The position numbers were made by a program, and so were the translations under genes. Below are positions 17,402 through 26,158 of a stretch of 64,000 nt of DNA, one piece after another; position 1 is the first letter of the stretch; every line of letters starts with the position of its first letter. The stretch is from Actinoplanes lutulentus (GTDB taxonomy: Bacteria > Actinomycetota > Actinomycetes > Mycobacteriales > Micromonosporaceae): positions 105,291-169,290 of the forward strand of contig NZ_QLMJ01000027.1 in the NCBI RefSeq assembly GCF_003259845.1. The letters are read 5' to 3'. Below the pieces are notes generated by a model. It ran no database searches, had not been told where the DNA came from, and worked only from the letters and a program-made list of their open reading frames with translations.

Positions 17402-17762
17402 CCCCGAGCACCAGGAAAACGACGGCCGCCGGCGCCGCACGCTCGCGCTCACCGACGAGGGCCGGCGCGAACTGGACCGATGGCTCGCCGCGCCGAGCCG
17501 ATCGACCATGGAGATCCACGACGAGGGACTGCTGCGGCTGTTCTTCCAATCCACCCGCGACCCCGGCGCGGCCGTCGCGATCGAGCGTCTGGCCGGGGAA
17601 CAGATCGCCGCCCACGAGCAGCGCCTCGCGCAATACCAGGCGCTGGTGGCGTCGGGCCTGCTGCGGCCGGGCACGCCGAGGCGGGCCACGCTCGAGGCCG
17701 GGCTGCGGCTGGAACAGCTGATGATCGACTTCTGGCGCGAGGTGGGCGCGGGGAGGGACTGA
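17397..17762 (+). pseudogene. N-terminally truncated PadR-family regulator remnant
   Basis: From just inside the LuxR-2 stop, a continuous frame reads RRRTLALTDEGRRELDRWLA, then EIHDEGLLRLFF and EQRLAQYQALVASGLLRP, ending EVGAGRD at a TGA. This is the second half of a PadR-type regulator: the tail of the winged helix (LTDEGRRELDRWL) and the C-terminal helical dimerisation domain. The DNA-recognition helices are absent, and an in-frame stop at 17394-17396 closes the frame upstream. An ATG at 17508 could make an 84-residue protein from the dimerisation domain alone, but no ribosome site stands out. Most likely debris from a deletion. Confidence 0.72.
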
Positions 17763-17772
17763 ACGCGTTCAG
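17759..17772. promoter_or_regulatory. Perfect 14-bp palindrome upstream of SARP copy D
   Basis: CTGAACGCGTTCAG is fully self-complementary. It covers the stop of the PadR remnant and lies 70 bases before the TTG start of copy D. Its size and symmetry suit an operator for a dimeric regulator; the binding protein is unknown. Confidence 0.45.
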
Positions 17773-17842
17773 CCGGCGTCCAGAACTCTTCCACTGGTCG
17801 TGACTACGGTCATGACTCGTCCCGACCCTGAAGGAACTTCGA

Positions 17843-20707
17843 TTGACCGACGCCGATGCTCTCCGCCTGCAGATCATGGGGCCCTTACGGGTCTGGCGAG
17901 GCGACACCGAGCTCGATGCCGGGCCCCGCCAGCAACGGTGCCTGCTGGCTCTGATGGTCGCCCAGGAAGGCCGGCCGATCGGCATGTCCGACCTGATCGA
18001 ATTGATCTGGGGAGCCAACCCGCCGGCCAGCGCGGTGAACGTCATCCACAAATACATCGGCGTCCTGCGCCGGCTGCTGGAACCCGACCTGGCGCCGCGC
18101 GCACCCGGCGCCTACCTGACACGCCACGACAACGGCTACCGCTTCAGCGCCGGGCCAGAGACCCTCGACCTGATCGCGTTCCGCCAGCTGGTCGTGCGCG
18201 CGAAGGAAACGCAGGCCCAAGGCCGGCTCGACGACGCCCTCGACGACTACACCCGGGCACTGCGCCTGTGCCAGGGCGCCGCGGGGACGAACCTGGCCGA
18301 GAGCGCCGCGGCCGCGGCGACCTTCGCCGGCATCGACGGCGAGTTCTACGACGCCGTGGTCGCGGCCGCCGGCATCGCCGGGCACACCGGCCATCCGTCC
18401 CGCGTGCTCGCGCCGCTGCGACTGGCCGCCAAGATGGGCCGGCTGCACGAGCCGGTGCACGTCGCGCTCGTGGAGACCCTGGCCGCGGCCGGGCACCAGG
18501 CCGAGGCGCTCGAGGCCTACCGCAGCGTCAGGGAACGGCTCGCCGACGAACTCGGCATCGACCCCGGCCGCGAACTGCAGAACGCCCAGCAGCAGGTGCT
18601 CACCCAGGGTGGGGCGCCGGAGCCCGCCGACCCCGGCCCGCCCGCGGTGCCGGCACGACCCGTCCCGCTGGTACGCCCGGCGCAGCTACCACCGGACCAG
18701 CCGCTGTTCGTCGGCCGCTCGCACGAGATGAGCGTGCTGCACGACCACATGGACGCCATGCGCGACAGCCGCCGGACCAGCCCGATGGTGGTCGCCGTCG
18801 ACGGCATGGGCGGCGTCGGCAAGTCGACGCTGGTCGCCCACTTCGCCCACCAGGTCGCCGCCGACTTCACCGACGGCCAGCTCTACCTCGACCTGCGCGG
18901 CAACGAGGACGAGCAGGGCAGCGTCCCGGCCGCCGACGCGCTGCGTTCCCTGCTCTACGCCCTGGGCCTGTACGGCGCCGACGTGCCGGACACCTTCGAC
19001 GCGCTCGTCGGGGCGTACCGCAGCCTCACCGCCGGCAAGCGCTTCCTGGTGCTGCTCGACGACGTCCGCGACGCCGTACAGGTACGACCGCTGCTGCCGA
19101 ACTCGGTGGACAGCCTGGTGCTGATCACCAGCCGCCGGCCGCTGGTCGGTCTGGCCGCCTCCGACGGCGCTCGCCTGCACCGGGCCGACCTGCCGGACCT
19201 GCCGGACGCCCGGAAACTGCTCACCACCCGGCTCGCCGGCCTTCGCGACCTCGACGGGGGCGAGACGGTCCTCGACGAGATCATCGAGCTCTGCGGCCGC
19301 CTGCCGCTGGCATTGGCCGTGCTGGCGGCGCGACTCGGCGTACGCCCGAAACTGTCGATGGACACGGTCGCCGCCGAACTGCGCGACGGCGCCCACCGGC
19401 TGGCGGCGTTCCCGGAGGGCCGCGGCGTGACCGATCCGCGTACCGCGTTCTCCTGGTCCTATCGCCAGCTCAGCCCGGGTGCGGCCCGTCTGTTCCGGCT
19501 GCTGTCGCAGGCGCCGACCGCCGGCATCACGGCCGAGGCCTGCGTCAGTCTGGCCGGAGGCGACGCCGCAGGGACACGGGCCGCACTGGAGGAGCTGTCC
19601 GAGGCTGCGCTCGTGACCGAACAGGACGGCGGCTGCTTCACCGGGCACGTGCTGGTCCGGGCGTACGCAGAGGAGCTTTTCCGGACCCTCGACCCGCCGG
19701 CCGAGCAGCGCGCCGCGGTCACCCGGCTGCTGCAGTACTACCTGCACAGCAGCTTCAACGCCCAGGTGGTGCTGGCCCCGAACCGTACGCCGATCCCGCC
19801 CGATCCGGCGCTGCCCGGCGTGGCGCCCGAAGACCCGCAGACCTACCAGGAAGCCATCGCCTGGTTCGCCCGGCACCGGCGGGCACTCAAGGAGGCCGTG
19901 AGCGTCGCGGCCGACCTCGGGTACGGCATCGTCCCGTGGCAGCTGGCGATCACCATGCAGCAGTACTTCGAGTGGTACGGCTACTTCCAGGACTGGGACG
20001 ACGTCATGCGGGTCGCGCTACAGGCCGCCCGCGGCAGCGGCGACGTGCTCGGCGAGGCACACGTGCTGCGCAGCCTCGCCGGCGCCCGCTGGTTCTTCGG
20101 CGCCAATGAGGAATCGCTCGCGCTACTCGCCGCGGCCCTGGAAGTGTTCGACGAGTACCGGATGCTCCTCGAACAGGCACTGACCCACATCAACGTCCAC
20201 GCCGTGCACACCTCACTCGGCGAACACAAGAAAGCCCTGGAGAGCGCCGAGACGGCGGTGCAGCTGTGCCGTGCGGCCGGCAACGAGACGTCGCTGATGC
20301 GCAGCCTGGACTGCAAGGGCCGCTCCCTGGCCCGGCTCGGCCAGCACGCCGAGGCGGCGCGGGTGCTGCAACAGGCCCTGGAGATCAACCTGCGGGTCGG
20401 CCGCCGGCACGAGGAAGCCATGATCCGGGTCTCCATCGCGCACAACCTCGTCGACCTCGGCCGCACCGACGACGCGGTGGCCGAACTGCGGCGGGCCGCG
20501 GCCGCGGCCCGCTCGGTGGGCCAGGGGCCCTACCACTTCCAGGCGTTCCGCAGCCTGTCCGAGTTGCTGAACACCCTCGGCGACGACGCCGGGGCCCGTG
20601 AGGCGTTCGACCGTGCCAGTGAGGTGCTCGACTCCTTCCAGGGCGGCGGCCCGCCGCACATGCGCGAGCAGCTCGACAACCTGGCGCGGAAGCTGCCGAT
20701 CCACTGA
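17843..20707 (+). CDS. SARP-NB-ARC-TPR regulator, AfsR-like (copy D)
   Basis: This 954-residue AfsR-type protein has a SARP winged helix (RLQIMGPLRVWRG) and an activator domain to about 255. The NB-ARC ATPase carries P-loop GMGGVGKSTL (Lys about 327), a Walker B-like FLVLLDDV, LVLITSRRP and the GLPL-like GRLPLALAVLAARL. TPR repeats occupy the last ~300 residues. AfsR-like proteins integrate phosphorylation or ligand signals and activate secondary-metabolite regulators. Codon 15 (17885-17887) is TTA, near the start where a missing bldA-type tRNA would block translation. The TTG start at 17843 has AAGGAA about 8 bases upstream. It is the intact relative of truncated copy B. Confidence 0.9.
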   Translation: MTDADALRLQIMGPLRVWRGDTELDAGPRQQRCLLALMVAQEGRPIGMSDLIELIWGANPPASAVNVIHKYIGVLRRLLEPDLAPRAPGAYLTRHDNGYRFSAGPETLDLIAFRQLVVRAKETQAQGRLDDALDDYTRALRLCQGAAGTNLAESAAAAATFAGIDGEFYDAVVAAAGIAGHTGHPSRVLAPLRLAAKMGRLHEPVHVALVETLAAAGHQAEALEAYRSVRERLADELGIDPGRELQNAQQQVLTQGGAPEPADPGPPAVPARPVPLVRPAQLPPDQPLFVGRSHEMSVLHDHMDAMRDSRRTSPMVVAVDGMGGVGKSTLVAHFAHQVAADFTDGQLYLDLRGNEDEQGSVPAADALRSLLYALGLYGADVPDTFDALVGAYRSLTAGKRFLVLLDDVRDAVQVRPLLPNSVDSLVLITSRRPLVGLAASDGARLHRADLPDLPDARKLLTTRLAGLRDLDGGETVLDEIIELCGRLPLALAVLAARLGVRPKLSMDTVAAELRDGAHRLAAFPEGRGVTDPRTAFSWSYRQLSPGAARLFRLLSQAPTAGITAEACVSLAGGDAAGTRAALEELSEAALVTEQDGGCFTGHVLVRAYAEELFRTLDPPAEQRAAVTRLLQYYLHSSFNAQVVLAPNRTPIPPDPALPGVAPEDPQTYQEAIAWFARHRRALKEAVSVAADLGYGIVPWQLAITMQQYFEWYGYFQDWDDVMRVALQAARGSGDVLGEAHVLRSLAGARWFFGANEESLALLAAALEVFDEYRMLLEQALTHINVHAVHTSLGEHKKALESAETAVQLCRAAGNETSLMRSLDCKGRSLARLGQHAEAARVLQQALEINLRVGRRHEEAMIRVSIAHNLVDLGRTDDAVAELRRAAAAARSVGQGPYHFQAFRSLSELLNTLGDDAGAREAFDRASEVLDSFQGGGPPHMREQLDNLARKLPIH

Positions 20708-20768
20708 CCGTCAAGAGCGCTGTTCTACCTTTCCGGCAGACGTGAACTTCGGGTAGGTGGGGGCATAT

Positions 20769-21578
20769 ATGAGCAGGCCGGTCGTATTCATCCATGGGTT
20801 GTGGATCCACTCCAGCGCCTGGCAGCCGTGGCAGGAGCTCTTCGAGCTCCAGGGCTATCGGACCGCGGCGCCCGGCTGGCCGGGCGACGGCGACACCGTC
20901 GCCGCGACCCGGGCGAACCCGGACGCCGTCGCCGGGTACGGCGTCGACGCGATCACCGAGGCGTATGCCGCCGTGCTGGCCGGCTACGACGAGAAACCGA
21001 TCGTCATCGGCCACTCGTTCGGCGGGCTGATCGCGCAGAAGCTGCTCGACCGTGGCCTCGCCGCGGCCGCCGTGGCGTTCTCCCCGGCGCCGATCAAAGG
21101 CGTCCGGGCACTCCCGTTCAGCCTGCTGCGCACCAGCTTCCCGGTGCTGTCGCGGCCCGGCAACAAGCAGCGGGCCGTGTCGCTGACCGAGAAGCAGTTC
21201 GCGTACTCGTTCGGCAACGCGCTGCCCGCCGCCGAGTCCGCCGAGCTGTACGAGCGGTTCACCATCCCCGGGCCGGGACGCCCGCTGTTCGAGGTGTCGT
21301 CGGCGAACTTCACCCGTGACGCGCCGTCGGCCGTCGACACCGCGTCGGCGAACCGGGGCCCGCTGCTCATGGTGGCGGCGGGCAGGGACCACACCGTTCC
21401 GGCCGTCGTCGTCCGCGCGGCCCACCGGCTCTACGCCGGCTCGGCGGCCCGGACCGACATCACCTGTCACCCCGACCGCGGCCACAGCGGCGTGTTCGAC
21501 CACGGCTGGCGTGAGCTCGCCGACGAAGCACTCTCGTGGGTCCGCTCCCTGGATCGTTCAGGAGCACCGTCAGCGTGA
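20769..21578 (+). CDS. Alpha/beta hydrolase
   Basis: The 269-residue protein starts RPVVFIHGLWIHSSAW, with the oxyanion HG motif. The nucleophile elbow is GHSFGG (Ser about residue 81), and there are a late acid region (AAGRDHTVP) and a catalytic His in HPDRGHSGVF. Length and motifs fit a cytoplasmic serine esterase, lactonase or related hydrolase; the substrate is unknown. The ATG at 20769 follows a GTGGGGG tract by 5 bases. It stands alone between SARP copy D and a convergent flavin/F420 gene, separated from the latter by a strong hairpin. Confidence 0.85.
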   Translation: MSRPVVFIHGLWIHSSAWQPWQELFELQGYRTAAPGWPGDGDTVAATRANPDAVAGYGVDAITEAYAAVLAGYDEKPIVIGHSFGGLIAQKLLDRGLAAAAVAFSPAPIKGVRALPFSLLRTSFPVLSRPGNKQRAVSLTEKQFAYSFGNALPAAESAELYERFTIPGPGRPLFEVSSANFTRDAPSAVDTASANRGPLLMVAAGRDHTVPAVVVRAAHRLYAGSAARTDITCHPDRGHSGVFDHGWRELADEALSWVRSLDRSGAPSA

Positions 21579-21587
21579 GCAACCTCG

Positions 21588-21615
21588 TGCCGGGCGCCGT
21601 TCACGGCGCCCGGCA
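21588..21615. terminator. Bidirectional terminator hairpin between convergent genes
   Basis: A 12-bp stem, TGCCGGGCGCCG (21588-21599) against CGGCGCCCGGCA (21604-21615), with a 4-base loop. It lies between the stops of the alpha/beta hydrolase and the convergent PPOX gene, so it can serve both strands. Confidence 0.8.
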
Positions 21616-21652
21616 GATGCGGTGCGGATGGCAGGTCACCACCCGCTGTCGA

Positions 21653-22030
21653 TCACAGGGTCAGGAAGACCGCGACTCCTCCGAGCCTGCGGTTCTTCAG
21701 CAGACTCCCGGCGAGGACCGACAGGCCGATCAGGCCGTATTTCCGCAGGATCCGCCTCGCCGCCCAGTGCGTCTGCTCGCGGCTGCCGATCCGAGCCGTC
21801 GCCTCCACGGTCTCGCCGAGAACGCGGCCCCGGACGGTGCACGGCGCCAGCGTGACCCGGTTGTCGCGGCGTATCCGTTTGATCTTGCCGGTGTCCTCGC
21901 CGGTCCAGATCGCCAGCTCGTCGCCGGGGGCAGGCAGAATCCAGACCGGCGTCGACACGGCACTGCCGTCGCGGCGAAATGTGGTCAGCAGGACGTATTT
22001 GGCGGCGCGAAGTTCCTCGGGAGCAGTCAC
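21653..22030 (-). CDS. PPOX-class F420-dependent oxidoreductase
   Basis: The 125-residue protein has a split beta-barrel of the pyridoxamine-phosphate-oxidase type. KYVLLTTFRRDGSAVSTPVW and the GKIKRIRRDNRVTLAPC stretch are typical of the Rv2061c-like group, which binds coenzyme F420 in actinobacteria. The GTG at 22030 is the only start that fits family length; it lacks a clear ribosome site, so translation may be leaderless. The C-terminal ~40 residues (ARRILRKYGLIGLSVLAG) are helical. Role: probable F420-linked reductase or deflavin binding; substrate unknown. Divergent from another PPOX-fold gene at 22161. Confidence 0.8.
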   Translation of the reverse strand: MTAPEELRAAKYVLLTTFRRDGSAVSTPVWILPAPGDELAIWTGEDTGKIKRIRRDNRVTLAPCTVRGRVLGETVEATARIGSREQTHWAARRILRKYGLIGLSVLAGSLLKNRRLGGVAVFLTL

Positions 22031-22160
22031 CGCGCGACCGTATCGAGGGCCTCTTGACAGCTTGTGTACCAGCGATCCGGCGACGGATCGGGCCGGTGAT
22101 CCACGAATCGTCAAGTGCGGCTGGCTAGCGTCATGACGAAACCAGCTCCTGGAGGATGCC

Positions 22161-22817
22161 GTGCCGCACCGCTACCTGACCGCGCTCGAGACTCCCTCGG
22201 TCGAGGCCGCGCAACAGGAGTACGGCAGTCACACCGCCATGCGGCGCCTGATCGCCGGGTGGGACACCGACGCCGAACTCGGCGAGGACGAGGCCGCGTT
22301 CATCGCCGAGCGCGACACCTTCTACCTCGGCACCGCCGGGGAGAGCGGCTGGCCTTACGTCCAGCACCGGGGCGGGCCACCCGGGTTCCTGAAAGTGCTG
22401 GATGCCGGCCTGCTGGGCTGGGCCGACTATCGAGGGAACCGGCAGTACGTGTCGATCGGCAACCTCCGGTCGTCCGCGAAGGTGTCGATCTTCCTGATCG
22501 ATTACGCCCGTCAGCAGCGGCTCAAGATCCTCGGCGAGGCCCGGGTGGTTGATGCCCGGCGTGCGGACGCGGCAGACCTGGTGGCGAAGGTGAGCACGCC
22601 GGGTTACCGCGCGCACGTCGAACGGGTCATCACCGTCGAGGTGCACGGATATGACTGGAACTGCCCGCAGCACATCACGCCCCGATGGACGCAGGCTGAG
22701 CTCGCTCCCGTACTGGAGAAGCTGCACGGCGAGCTGAAGGACTTGCGGGACACCAACCGCCGGCTGCTCGGGGAGCTGACCGAGCTGCGGGGCCGCAAGC
22801 CCGGCACCGCCAGCTGA
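22161..22817 (+). CDS. Pyridoxamine 5'-phosphate oxidase family flavoprotein
   Basis: This 218-residue protein has the PPOX split barrel at residues about 45-150: ERDTFYLGTAGESGWPYVQH, then GGPPGFLKVLD and RQYVSIGNL, the usual FMN-binding segments. It continues with DWNCPQHITPRWT and a C-terminal Leu/Glu-rich helix (residues about 178-212) likely to form a coiled coil. Such proteins are commonly annotated as FMN-binding general oxidoreductases; the reaction is unknown. The GTG start follows GGAGG. A -10-like TAGCGT lies about 30 bases upstream. Divergent from the F420-type PPOX gene. Confidence 0.82.
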   Translation: MPHRYLTALETPSVEAAQQEYGSHTAMRRLIAGWDTDAELGEDEAAFIAERDTFYLGTAGESGWPYVQHRGGPPGFLKVLDAGLLGWADYRGNRQYVSIGNLRSSAKVSIFLIDYARQQRLKILGEARVVDARRADAADLVAKVSTPGYRAHVERVITVEVHGYDWNCPQHITPRWTQAELAPVLEKLHGELKDLRDTNRRLLGELTELRGRKPGTAS

Positions 22818-22940
22818 CCCTTCCGCCACCTGGCCCTTCCGTCACCTGACCGGTCCGCCGTGAGCCCGGCGGTTACCCTGTGGCAGGTGCGTGCGGCGGG
22901 GGTGCGGGCACGGGAGCGCTCGATCAAGCAGGAGGCGCCG

Positions 22941-22985
22941 GTGTCCGCCGAGCGAGCGCAGTGCGCCGGGCACCGATCGGCATGA
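22941..22985 (+). CDS. Putative 14-codon leader peptide coupled to SARP copy E
   Basis: GTG at 22941 has a perfect AGGAGG (22930-22935) 5 bases upstream and opens a 14-codon frame reading VSAERAQCAGHRSA. Its TGA (22983-22985) overlaps the ATG of SARP copy E (22982-22984) in an ATGA arrangement. The SARP ATG itself has no good ribosome site. The best ribosome site in the region therefore serves the short frame, and the SARP would be translated by coupling. This is inferred from sequence only. Confidence 0.45.
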   Translation: MSAERAQCAGHRSA

Positions 22986-25900
22986 CGGTCCCTCCGGGTG
23001 TGCGTGCCCAGATCCTCGGCCCGCCGCGGCTCTGGCGCGACGGCGAAGAGCTCGATCTGGGCCCGCGCCAGCAGGCGTACCTCCTGACGTTGCTGCTGGC
23101 CAGGGCAGGACAGCCGGTCAGCGTGGCCGAGCTGGTCGACCTGATGTGGGACGAGGCTGCCCCGGCCACCGCGCTGAACGTCATCCACAAGTACGTCGGC
23201 ACGCTGCGGCGCCTGCTGGAACCGGGCCTGCCCGTCCGGGGAGCCGCGTCGTACCTGGTGCGTCGCGGCAACGCCTATCAGTTCGTGCCGCGCCCCGGAA
23301 CACTCGATCTAGCGGACTTCCGGAGTCTGGTGGCCGCCGCCGCCGCTGCGGGGCGCGACGACGCTGCGCTCGACGCCTACACAGCCGCCCTGCGCCTGTG
23401 GCAGGGACCCGCCGGCGACGGCATGACCCATCCGCCGGCCGCCATGTCGATCTTCGCGGGGCTGAACGGCGAATTCTTCGACGCCTGTGTGACGGCGACG
23501 GAGCTGGCGGTCGCCGCGGGCCGCCCCGAGCGGGTGCTGCCGGCGGTGCGCCTGGCCGCCTCGATCGGGCCGCTGCACGAGCCGGTGCAGGCGAGCCTGA
23601 TCACGGTTCTCGGCGCGGCAGGCCTGCGGGCGGAGGCGCTGTCGGTCTACCTGGCGGTGCGTGCCCGGCTGGCCGAGGAACTCGGTGTCGACCCGGGAAC
23701 CGCTCTGCTCCGGGCCCATCGGCGGGTGCTCGGCGGGCAGGCGCCGCCGTTCGTGCCCGCCGTTTCGCCCGTCCGTCCGGCGGCGGCAGCGCCGGTGCCG
23801 CCCGCTGGTCTGGTGGGGCGGTCCGAGGAGCTGCGCGCCCTGTGGCACCTCGTCGAACCGGCGCTGACCGGTGGCACCGGCCTGGCCCTGGTCGAGGGCG
23901 AGCCGGGAGTGGGCAAGACCCGCCTGCTGGAGGAGATAGCCGCCGAGGCGGACCGGCACGGCATGCTCACCGTCTGGGGCGGCGGCGTCGAGGGCGACGG
24001 CACGCCGGCGATGTGGCCCTGGGTGCAGGCGATCGGCGCCGTCGTGGCGAGCCTGCCCGCGGCTGCCCGGGCCCGGTGGCTCACCGCCGAGCTGGGCCGG
24101 CTGGTGGCACCGCGAGCCGAGATTGCCGTGCCGGACAGCGGCACCCAGTTCCGGCTGTTCGAGCAGGTGGGGTCGATGCTCGGGGAGATGGCGGCGCAGC
24201 GGCCGGTGCTGCTGCTGATCGACGACCTGCAGTGGCTCGACACCGAGTCGCTGCAGCTGTTCGGGCATCTGGTGTCGCGGTTGCCGGCCGGCGTGGTGGT
24301 GGCCGGCTCACTGCGCAACCAGGCGCCGCTACCCGGTTCGGAGCTCGCCCGGACGCTGGCCGCAGCGGCCCGGGTGCCGGGTCACCGCCGCCTCTCGCTG
24401 GGTTCGCTCGGACCGGCCGAGGTGGCCGAGCTGGTCCGCCACGAGACTGGCGTCGACGCGGATCCGAGCGTGTCCGAGGCCATCCACGCGCGTACCGATG
24501 GCAATCCGTTCTTCGTTCGTGAGCTGGCCCGCCTGCTCGGCGGCGGCGACCTGAGCAGGGACGCCGTCGAGCGGGCCGGGGTGCCGTCCACGGTCCGTGA
24601 CGTGGTTCTCGACCGGATACGCGGGCTCGACAGCGGCGCCCGTGACCTGCTGGAGACTGCCGCGATCGCCGGCCGCGACGTCACGCTCGGCCTGCTCGCC
24701 CGGGCCGCCCGCCTCGACCCGCAGACCTGCCTCGAACGCCTGGAGCCGCTGGGGTCGCTCGGCATGGTGGTGCGGGCGCCCGGTGACCCGTTCGTGTTCC
24801 GTTTCGCCCACGACCTGGTCCGCGAGGCGGTCGCCGCGGCCACCCCGCTGGGACGCACCGCCCTGCTGCACCTCGCCGTCGCTGACGCGCTGGAGCAGAC
24901 GGCGACGATCGAGGAGTCCGGCACCGAACGTCTCGCGTACCACCTGTGGGTCGCGGGTCCGCTCGCCGATCCGGTCCGGACCGTGCGGGCGCTGATCCGC
25001 GCGGGTCGTCGTGCCACCGACAAGTCCGCCTTCGCCGCGGCGGAGCGGCAGTTCCGCTCGGCCGTGCGGCTGGCGGCCAAGGCCGGCGAGACGGAGCTGG
25101 AGCTGTCCGCACTGACCCAGCTCACGACCGTTGCCGCGATGCAGGTGGGTTACGTCGACACGGCGCCGGAGCTGCTGGAACGCGTCGAGAAACTGGCCCG
25201 TGGCCTGGGCCGTGAACGCGAGGCCGCGGACTCGCTGTTGTCCAGCTGGATCGCCACCTCGCACGGCCTCCGCCTGGAGCGCAGCGCCGAACTGGCAGGG
25301 CGCATGCTCGCCGTGAGTCGTGCGTCCGCCGATCCCGTGGTGCGGACGTACGGCCCACAGGCGTGGGGCATCCATCAATGGGATCGCGGCGACATCACCG
25401 AGGCGGTGCGGTCGCTGGGCGAGAACGAAGGCTTCCTGCTCGACCAGCTGGCCGACCGTGCGCCGGAACGGTTGCGCCGCGACATGGGGATGCTGTGGCC
25501 GGGGATGCGCGCGACGGTCCTGACCATGAACGGCCACGCCGAGGCGGCGCAGGAGCTGTTCGATCTGATGGAGACGAGCGCGGCCGGTAAGCCGTTCGAA
25601 GTGACTCGGTGGGCGCACCACAGCACCACGGCCGCGGCGATGGCCGGCGACGCCAGCCGGGTTCTGCGGGTCGCGGAGAAGGGCATGGCCGCCTTTCCGG
25701 AGCGGGCGTTCCCGCACGTCCGTGCGTACGTGGAGATATGCCTCTGGTGGGCGCGCGCGGTGACGGGCAACGATCCGGCCGGTGCTGCGGACCGGGCGTC
25801 CGCGATCGTGGCGGAGGCGCTGACCGACCCGCCCCGATCGGGTTTCGCGTTCTGTTCCGGGCTGGTGGGGGAGATGTGGCTGGCGGCCGGCGAGCCCGCC

Positions 25901-26140
25901 ACGGCCCGGTCCGTCATCGAGACGGCGATCCGGGCACTCGGCACCCAGGGACAGCGCAGTGCCGAGGGCCTGCTCCTCCTGCAGCGAGCGCAGGCGCTGG
26001 CCGCGTGCGGCGAGCCCGAGCCGGTGGTCCGTGCGGCCGCGGTCGCGGCGCGGACGCTGTCGGCCGAGCGCGGCGCGCACCTGTTCGCCCGGCGCGCCGA
26101 CGACTTCCTCGCGAAACTCGGCACGCCGCCCGGGATGTGA
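22982..26140 (+). CDS. SARP-AAA-TPR giant transcriptional regulator (copy E)
   Basis: This 1052-residue protein has the same layout as copies A and C. The winged helix begins at RAQILGPPRLWRDG. The AAA module has Walker A GEPGVGKTR (Lys about 312) and Walker B VLLLIDDLQWLD, where A and C have LHWAD. A TPR-like region extends to the end, with no LuxR helix-turn-helix. The frame is open back to 22880, but the family sequence begins right after ATG 22982. A short leader frame with its own ribosome site ends on this ATG. The stop faces the convergent ECF gene with 18 bases between. No TTA codon was noticed. Confidence 0.88.
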   Translation: MTVPPGVRAQILGPPRLWRDGEELDLGPRQQAYLLTLLLARAGQPVSVAELVDLMWDEAAPATALNVIHKYVGTLRRLLEPGLPVRGAASYLVRRGNAYQFVPRPGTLDLADFRSLVAAAAAAGRDDAALDAYTAALRLWQGPAGDGMTHPPAAMSIFAGLNGEFFDACVTATELAVAAGRPERVLPAVRLAASIGPLHEPVQASLITVLGAAGLRAEALSVYLAVRARLAEELGVDPGTALLRAHRRVLGGQAPPFVPAVSPVRPAAAAPVPPAGLVGRSEELRALWHLVEPALTGGTGLALVEGEPGVGKTRLLEEIAAEADRHGMLTVWGGGVEGDGTPAMWPWVQAIGAVVASLPAAARARWLTAELGRLVAPRAEIAVPDSGTQFRLFEQVGSMLGEMAAQRPVLLLIDDLQWLDTESLQLFGHLVSRLPAGVVVAGSLRNQAPLPGSELARTLAAAARVPGHRRLSLGSLGPAEVAELVRHETGVDADPSVSEAIHARTDGNPFFVRELARLLGGGDLSRDAVERAGVPSTVRDVVLDRIRGLDSGARDLLETAAIAGRDVTLGLLARAARLDPQTCLERLEPLGSLGMVVRAPGDPFVFRFAHDLVREAVAAATPLGRTALLHLAVADALEQTATIEESGTERLAYHLWVAGPLADPVRTVRALIRAGRRATDKSAFAAAERQFRSAVRLAAKAGETELELSALTQLTTVAAMQVGYVDTAPELLERVEKLARGLGREREAADSLLSSWIATSHGLRLERSAELAGRMLAVSRASADPVVRTYGPQAWGIHQWDRGDITEAVRSLGENEGFLLDQLADRAPERLRRDMGMLWPGMRATVLTMNGHAEAAQELFDLMETSAAGKPFEVTRWAHHSTTAAAMAGDASRVLRVAEKGMAAFPERAFPHVRAYVEICLWWARAVTGNDPAGAADRASAIVAEALTDPPRSGFAFCSGLVGEMWLAAGEPATARSVIETAIRALGTQGQRSAEGLLLLQRAQALAACGEPEPVVRAAAVAARTLSAERGAHLFARRADDFLAKLGTPPGM

Positions 26141-26158
26141 CTGCTGGTCGAGATCGGG

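Noticed and set aside
17800..20109. 769-codon frame overlapping SARP copy D in another frame on the same strand
   Set aside because: Translation is an Arg/Pro/Gly-rich repeat without family motifs; the copy D frame has a full SARP-NB-ARC-TPR domain series.
22818..22850. Two near copies of CCCTTCCGYCACCTG after the PPOX gene
   Set aside because: Only two short copies, no symmetry and no positional logic; likely chance or a small local duplication.
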